Shown: piece after piece, positions 5,523 through 8,655 of the stretch | Numbering within the stretch: the first letter of the stretch is position 1 | How the letters are laid out: the number at the start of each line of letters is the position of its first letter | Origin: Candidatus Woesearchaeota archaeon | GTDB lineage: Archaea; Nanobdellota; Nanobdellia; Pacearchaeales; GW2011-AR1 | Length of the DNA stretch: 8,655 nt | NCBI GenBank assembly: GCA_012798335.1 | Contig: JAAZNJ010000066.1 | Coordinates: 1-8,655 of the forward strand | Direction of reading: 5' to 3' | Program-made: the position numbers and the translations under genes | Notes under the pieces: model-generated | Databases searched by the model: none | What the model saw: only the letters and a program-made list of their open reading frames with translations | Told to the model about the DNA's origin: nothing

Positions 5523-6636
5523 AGATTTTACCGGAGAAGAAGCAGAAAAAAGGAAGTTTATAAAATCAATTTTAGTTGAAACTTTTGAAAAATATGGTTT
5601 TGAACCTGCTGAAACACCTGTTATAGAAAATGAAGAATTTGTTAGAGGAGAAAATAAAGGAGATGAAGCAATAAGCGAAATTTATACTTTAAAAGATAAA
5701 GGAAACAGAAATTTAGCATTAAGATATGAATTTACTTTTCAACTAGATAGAATTTCAAAAAGCAAAAAACTCCCTTATAAAAGGTATCAAATAGGAGAAG
5801 TATTTAGAGATGAACCTACAAATTCAAAGAGAGTAAGACAAATAACTCAATGTGATTTAGATATTGTTGGAAGCACAATAAGAGATGAAGCAGAAGTTCT
5901 TTCTATTGCTAATGAAGTTCTTTCAAAATTAAGAATAAAAAATGAAATATATATTGGAAATAGGGCTTTGCTAAATGAGATAATGGATGATGAAGGAATA
6001 ACTAAAAATAAAGAAGAAAGAAATCAAATAATGAGAGAGATTGATAAGCTAGATAAGATAAAAGAAGAAGACATAATGATAAATCTCAAGAAATTTAAAG
6101 CAGAAAAATTAATTAATATTTTTAAAGAGAAGGAAAAATATTTTGAAAAATATAAAAATTATGAACAAATAAAAAAATTAAAAGAATACTGTTCTTTTTA
6201 TGGATTTAATATAATATTTCAACCAAGCCTTGTTAGAGGATTATCTTATTATAATGGAAATGTTTGGGAAATAAAAACAAAGGAAATGAGAGAAAGTATT
6301 TGTGGGGGTGGAAGTTACCTTGTTAATGATATTCAATCGACAGGAATTTCTTTTGGATTAGAGAGATTAAGTATTTTATTTAATTCATTCAATAAAAAAG
6401 AAAAAATTCTTGTTTTATCTTTAAATCAAGATGAAAAAGCAATAAAATTTTCTCAAAAATTAAGGGATAAAGGAAAAAATGTTGTAATTTTTTATGGTAA
6501 ACCAACAAAAGCATTAGATTATGCAAATTCTTATAAGATAAATGAAGTAATCTTTATAGGAGAAGAAGAGGTAAAAAAGGGGAAAGCTAAAATTAAAAAC
6601 ATGCAAACAGGTAAAGAAAATTTTATTGATTTATAG
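5494..6636 (+). CDS. hisS: Histidyl-tRNA synthetase
   Basis: This class II aminoacyl-tRNA synthetase charges tRNA-His with histidine using ATP. The N-terminus has the HisRS opening (KGFKDFTGEEAEKR). Motif 1 is around 31-46 (FEKYGFEPAETPVIE). ALRYEFTFQLDRI (75-87) lies in the amino-acid site, and motif 2 runs through R97-YQIGEVFRDE to RQITQCDLDIVG (115-126, with Q119, D121 and D123). The histidine-specific motif is LVRGLSYYNG (246-255), with the key Arg248. Motif 3 ends GISFGLERL (284-292). The C-terminal anticodon domain (about 303-380) starts KILVLSLNQDE. At 380 residues it is shorter than the usual 410-430. Oddities: RGLDYY is RGLSYY, and the motif GGGRYD is GGGSYL with a shortened loop before motif 3. 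All other key elements remain, so it is probably the working enzyme rather than a HisZ-like paralogue. Its start overlaps the phosphatase gene by 29 nt, and tRNA-His is about 420 nt upstream on the same strand. Confidence 0.95.
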   Translation: MNTDLIKGFKDFTGEEAEKRKFIKSILVETFEKYGFEPAETPVIENEEFVRGENKGDEAISEIYTLKDKGNRNLALRYEFTFQLDRISKSKKLPYKRYQIGEVFRDEPTNSKRVRQITQCDLDIVGSTIRDEAEVLSIANEVLSKLRIKNEIYIGNRALLNEIMDDEGITKNKEERNQIMREIDKLDKIKEEDIMINLKKFKAEKLINIFKEKEKYFEKYKNYEQIKKLKEYCSFYGFNIIFQPSLVRGLSYYNGNVWEIKTKEMRESICGGGSYLVNDIQSTGISFGLERLSILFNSFNKKEKILVLSLNQDEKAIKFSQKLRDKGKNVVIFYGKPTKALDYANSYKINEVIFIGEEEVKKGKAKIKNMQTGKENFIDL

Positions 6637-6656
6637 TTTTTTAGTTACTGTTTTTT
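6637..6656 (+). terminator. Oligo-T terminator after hisS
   Basis: Two T6 runs (6637-6642 and 6651-6656) begin right after the TAG stop, separated by AGTTACTG. This fits archaeal intrinsic termination without a stable hairpin. It is one half of a convergent junction with the SIMPL gene. Confidence 0.55.
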
Positions 6657-6700
6657 AATTAGTTTATATTATAGTTAGTTGATATTTTGGAAGAGTTCTA

Positions 6701-6736
6701 AAAAAAGAAAAAATAAAACAAAAAAGAAAAAATAAA
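6701..6736 (-). terminator. Oligo-T terminator of the SIMPL operon, built on a 17-bp direct repeat
   Basis: On the minus strand this is four T-runs just past the SIMPL stop at 6743. On the plus strand it is a perfect direct repeat, AAAAAAGAAAAAATAAA at 6701-6717 and again at 6720-6736 (19-bp period). The duplicated T-tract would give two successive release sites. The rest of the 106-nt convergent gap (6637-6742) holds nothing else I recognise. Confidence 0.55.
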
Positions 6737-6742
6737 GTCGTT

Positions 6743-7501
6743 TTATTTTAGTTTATAAGTTACACTAACACTTGCACTAACTTCTTGATCAGAAGGGTTA
6801 ACATTTGCAACGCTTTCTTTTGCTAATGAACCCGCAGCAGAGATATCTTGAGAGTCAAGAGCTCTATAAATTGGCCATGGATAATAATTAAACTCATTCA
6901 ATTGTACAGATATAATATTTCCAAGTTTTTTATTAAAACCTGATGCAGTTGCTTCTGCTTTTGTTTTTGCATCAAGAGAGGCATCTTTTATTGCTTGTTC
7001 TTTATATTTTCTTTGTATTTCTTGACTAAGTTCAAAATTTATATAACTTATCATTGCTCCTGAATCCACCCCTAAATCTATTATCTTAGAAATTTTATCA
7101 AAATCTGTAGCATTCAATTCAACTTTTAAAGAGCGAGTTGCTTTAAACCCGTCTTCTTTCATTTTATTGTTTTCCCAATAATTGTTAGGATAAATGTTAA
7201 AGTTTTCTGTTTTAATATCTTTCTCATTAAATCCGTTCTCAATCATTTTTTCAGTAAAATTTTTTAAAATTTCTGAATTAAGAGAGTTAGCCTCAGCACT
7301 TGTATTCCCTTTTGTTTCTATGTTAAAATATAAAGAAACAATATCAGGCGTTACTTTTACTGTAGAATGACCTTGTATTGTCAAAACATTTTGAGTTAAA
7401 TCTTGTTTTGCTTGAGAAGTAAACAAAAAAACAAGTGCTATTATCAGTATAACCCCACAGATTATAGAAGTTATTACTATTGATTTATTTTCATTTCTCA
7501 T
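6743..7501 (-). CDS. SIMPL-domain (DUF541) membrane-anchored protein
   Basis: Residues 1-6 are a short polar start, 7-28 a single hydrophobic helix (SIVITSIICGVILIIALVFL) acting as a signal anchor, and 38-251 a SIMPL domain outside the membrane. Typical family marks are the opening strand VLTIQGHSTVKVTPDIVSL (39-57), a turn followed by a helix rich in Glu/Asn, the conserved segment AIKDASLDAKTKAEATASGF (170-189), and the closing strand VSASVSVTYKLK. Family members are oligomeric surface or periplasmic proteins with no agreed enzyme activity; some are linked to stress or membrane integrity. The length of 252 is usual. It follows the winged-helix membrane protein by 32 nt on the same strand, so the two form an operon, and the regulator may control or sense it. 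An in-frame TAA lies just before the ATG (7507-7505), fixing the start downstream of it, yet the strong Shine-Dalgarno is 21 nt away. Confidence 0.88.
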   Translation of the reverse strand: MRNENKSIVITSIICGVILIIALVFLFTSQAKQDLTQNVLTIQGHSTVKVTPDIVSLYFNIETKGNTSAEANSLNSEILKNFTEKMIENGFNEKDIKTENFNIYPNNYWENNKMKEDGFKATRSLKVELNATDFDKISKIIDLGVDSGAMISYINFELSQEIQRKYKEQAIKDASLDAKTKAEATASGFNKKLGNIISVQLNEFNYYPWPIYRALDSQDISAAGSLAKESVANVNPSDQEVSASVSVTYKLK

Positions 7502-7508
7502 TTTTTAT

Positions 7509-7528
7509 TTATTTCATATTTTACCTCC
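7509..7528 (-). promoter_or_regulatory. Shine-Dalgarno plus two-codon reading frame (ATG AAA TAA) before SIMPL
   Basis: GGAGGT lies at 7528-7523 on the minus strand. Five nt later comes ATG (7517-7515), then AAA and TAA (to 7509). The SIMPL ATG at 7501 is 7 nt past that TAA, in a different frame, and 21 nt from the Shine-Dalgarno, beyond normal reach. The ribosome would therefore be expected to start on the two-codon frame and re-initiate, or to reach the SIMPL ATG some other way. Confidence 0.6.
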
Positions 7529-7533
7529 TTTCA

Positions 7534-8142
7534 TCACAATTTCCTCCAGTTTAAAACTGAGATTATAATTATTGCAATCAAAGAACCAATAAAAAAATAA
7601 AGCCATAAATGAGGATTATATACCCAATTGGAAGAAGCTGGATTAATTAAAGAAGTTGTTTGGGTCATAATTGATTCAGATTTAGCCCATAAAACTTGAG
7701 AATTGTCTTGAGTAATCTGACTTATGAGGTTATTAGAAATTTTAGAATTATTGATTTTTTCATAAACCCAAATAGAAAAACTCCCCACTACAGAAAATAA
7801 AAAAGCAGGAATTATTGATTTTATTTTATTAGATACAGATTTTTTAGGAGACAAAACTATAAATTTATTTGTAAGTTCATACATTAAAATTTTTTTTCCT
7901 TTTTTACTCCAAAAAAAATTTTGTTTTTTTTGAACAAATCCTGCTTCAACAAGTTTTTTTATATTATATTCAATAGTATTAATTGGTAATTTTAAAGCAT
8001 CAGATAAATCTTTTTCACTCGCTTCTTTTGTTTGAGTAAGATAAGATATTATTTTTTTACAAGTCTTGTTATTTAATACATCTGCGATTATTTTAGATTT
8101 TGAATCCTCAAGGGAGATAAGTATAAAATGTTCTTCATTCAT
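7534..8142 (-). CDS. Winged-helix (ArsR-like) regulator with two membrane helices
   Basis: Residues about 18-100 are a winged helix: DVLNNKTCKKIISYLTQ (helix 1), EKDLSDALKLPINTIEYNIK (helix-turn-helix, 43-62), KLVEAGFVQKKQNFFW (wing) and KKILMYELTNKFIVLSP. Two hydrophobic segments follow, about 109-127 (SIIPAFLFSVVGSFSIWVY) and 179-198 (LWLYFFIGSLIAIIIISVL), joined by a 50-residue polar loop. The likely topology is DNA-binding domain inside, loop outside and a very short tail inside. This makes it a one-component membrane-bound transcription factor that could respond to an outside or membrane signal; the signal is unknown. It is the first gene of an operon with the SIMPL protein, whose domain sits on the same outer face as the loop. 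The start at 8142 has a TATA box about 26 nt upstream and no Shine-Dalgarno. It ends in two successive TGA codons, which also argues that TGA is a true stop in this genome. Confidence 0.88.
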   Translation of the reverse strand: MNEEHFILISLEDSKSKIIADVLNNKTCKKIISYLTQTKEASEKDLSDALKLPINTIEYNIKKLVEAGFVQKKQNFFWSKKGKKILMYELTNKFIVLSPKKSVSNKIKSIIPAFLFSVVGSFSIWVYEKINNSKISNNLISQITQDNSQVLWAKSESIMTQTTSLINPASSNWVYNPHLWLYFFIGSLIAIIIISVLNWRKL

Positions 8143-8162
8143 GTTTAAATCAAGATTTTTGA

Positions 8163-8175
8163 TTTTATAAATAAT
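8163..8175 (-). promoter_or_regulatory. Candidate TATA box of the regulator-SIMPL operon
   Basis: The minus strand reads ATTTATAAAA, with TTTATAAA at 8171-8164 centred about 26 nt before the ATG at 8142. This is the best-formed TATA box in the window and predicts a leaderless operon message. The remaining 8143-8247 spacer shows no other site; no palindromic operator stands out. Confidence 0.5.
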
Positions 8176-8247
8176 TTGAAAGGTTCAATTTTATTTGAAG
8201 TTATTAACAGAATTTTAATTAATGTTTATTGTATAATGATTTTTTAT

Positions 8248-8655
8248 TTATTCATAAATACTTAAAACAGGATTAACATAACAATTATCCCAAGGGAAAT
8301 ATGAAAAACTTAAATATTCCTTGTTTAAACATTCTGCTCCTTTTCCTTTTTTCTTTATTAAGATAAAATCATCTGAAAAATCAGCCCAAAAAACATCACT
8401 GTTTTTTTCATGATAAGGGATTATTTTTTTAGCAGAAGGATAAAAATATTCTGGAGGAGAATCAATTATAGCAATCCCATCAGGCCTTAAGACTCTATAA
8501 ATCTCTCTTAATGCTTTTAACTTATCTAAAATATATGGGAAAGTCATAAAAGAATAGACTAAATCAATAGAACTATCAGAAAAATCAAGATTATTTGCAT
8601 CACAAAGTTTTAGATAAACATTTGGTCTTTTTTTAATTTTAAACTTGTCTAAAGA
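8248..8655 (-). CDS. Class I SAM-dependent methyltransferase, C-terminal 135 residues (runs off the right edge)
   Basis: The frame is open from the right edge (8655) to TAA at 8250-8248, so the gene starts outside the window; the Met codon at 8547 is internal. The visible part has the later motifs of a Methyltransf_11-type Rossmann fold. CDANNLDFSDSSIDLVYSF (18-36) covers the acidic residue after strand 3 through the strand-4 motif, and LREIYRVLRPDGIAIIDSPP (49-68) is the helix and strand-5 motif, with PDG in place of the common PGG. The SAM-binding GxGxG loop must lie beyond the edge. The C-terminal 65 residues, with FYPSAKKIIPYHEKN and a Trp/Tyr/Phe-rich end, would line the acceptor site; the substrate cannot be told. 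It lies 105 nt upstream of the winged-helix gene on the same strand, without a clear terminator between. Confidence 0.85.
   Translation of the reverse strand, partial: SLDKFKIKKRPNVYLKLCDANNLDFSDSSIDLVYSFMTFPYILDKLKALREIYRVLRPDGIAIIDSPPEYFYPSAKKIIPYHEKNSDVFWADFSDDFILIKKKGKGAECLNKEYLSFSYFPWDNCYVNPVLSIYE

Noticed and set aside
6701..6736. Possible start of a CRISPR array
   Set aside because: Only two A-rich units with a 2-bp gap and no spacers; fits a duplicated T-tract terminator.
8248..8547. A complete 99-residue protein starting at 8547
   Set aside because: The same frame is open upstream to the window edge and carries methyltransferase motif sequence before this Met, so it is an internal codon.

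Overview
This window is extremely AT-rich (by eye about three quarters A+T, with coding regions dominated by Lys, Asn, Ile, Glu and AAA/TTT-type codons). It has clear archaeal features: a class III signal-peptide (type IV pilin-like) gene, a tRNA-His with a genomically encoded G-1 and no encoded CCA, an archaeal-style compact histidyl-tRNA synthetase, a membrane-anchored winged-helix regulator beside a SIMPL-domain protein, and TATA-like boxes placed about 26 nt before several start codons, as in leaderless archaeal transcription. Short intergenic spaces, small proteins and base composition suggest a DPANN-type archaeon (Woesearchaeota/Pacearchaeota-like). This placement is inference from sequence style, not a database result.

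Positions 1-3003 hold genes I cannot assign to a characterised family. On the minus strand, in transcription order, are a 488-residue helical protein with a disordered, lysine/glutamate-rich C-terminal third; a 214-residue almost entirely disordered charged protein; and the first 67 codons of a protein that leaves the window. Divergent from the 488-residue gene, across an 81-nt spacer, is a 141-residue Asn/Ser-rich protein ending in a coiled coil. Next on the plus strand is a pilin-like secreted protein with the best plus-strand Shine-Dalgarno sequence in the window. These genes are the best candidate here for an undescribed system.

Positions 3668-6636 hold translation and RNA genes. A U32-family protein with a four-cysteine iron-sulfur signature, probably an RNA hydroxylation enzyme, is on the minus strand. 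Divergent from it runs tRNA-His(GTG), then only 9 nt later a low-molecular-weight phosphatase-like gene, which overlaps hisS by 29 nt. There is no room for a promoter between the tRNA and the phosphatase gene, so tRNA-His and the enzyme that charges it are probably made from one transcript.

Positions 6743-8142 (minus strand) are a two-gene operon: an ArsR-like winged-helix protein with two membrane helices, then a membrane-anchored SIMPL (DUF541) protein. Between them a perfect Shine-Dalgarno is ideally spaced for a two-codon ATG-AAA-TAA reading frame rather than for the SIMPL start. Positions 8248-8655 carry the C-terminal 135 residues of a class I SAM-dependent methyltransferase whose start lies outside the window. 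No transposase, integrase, CRISPR array or replication origin is visible.
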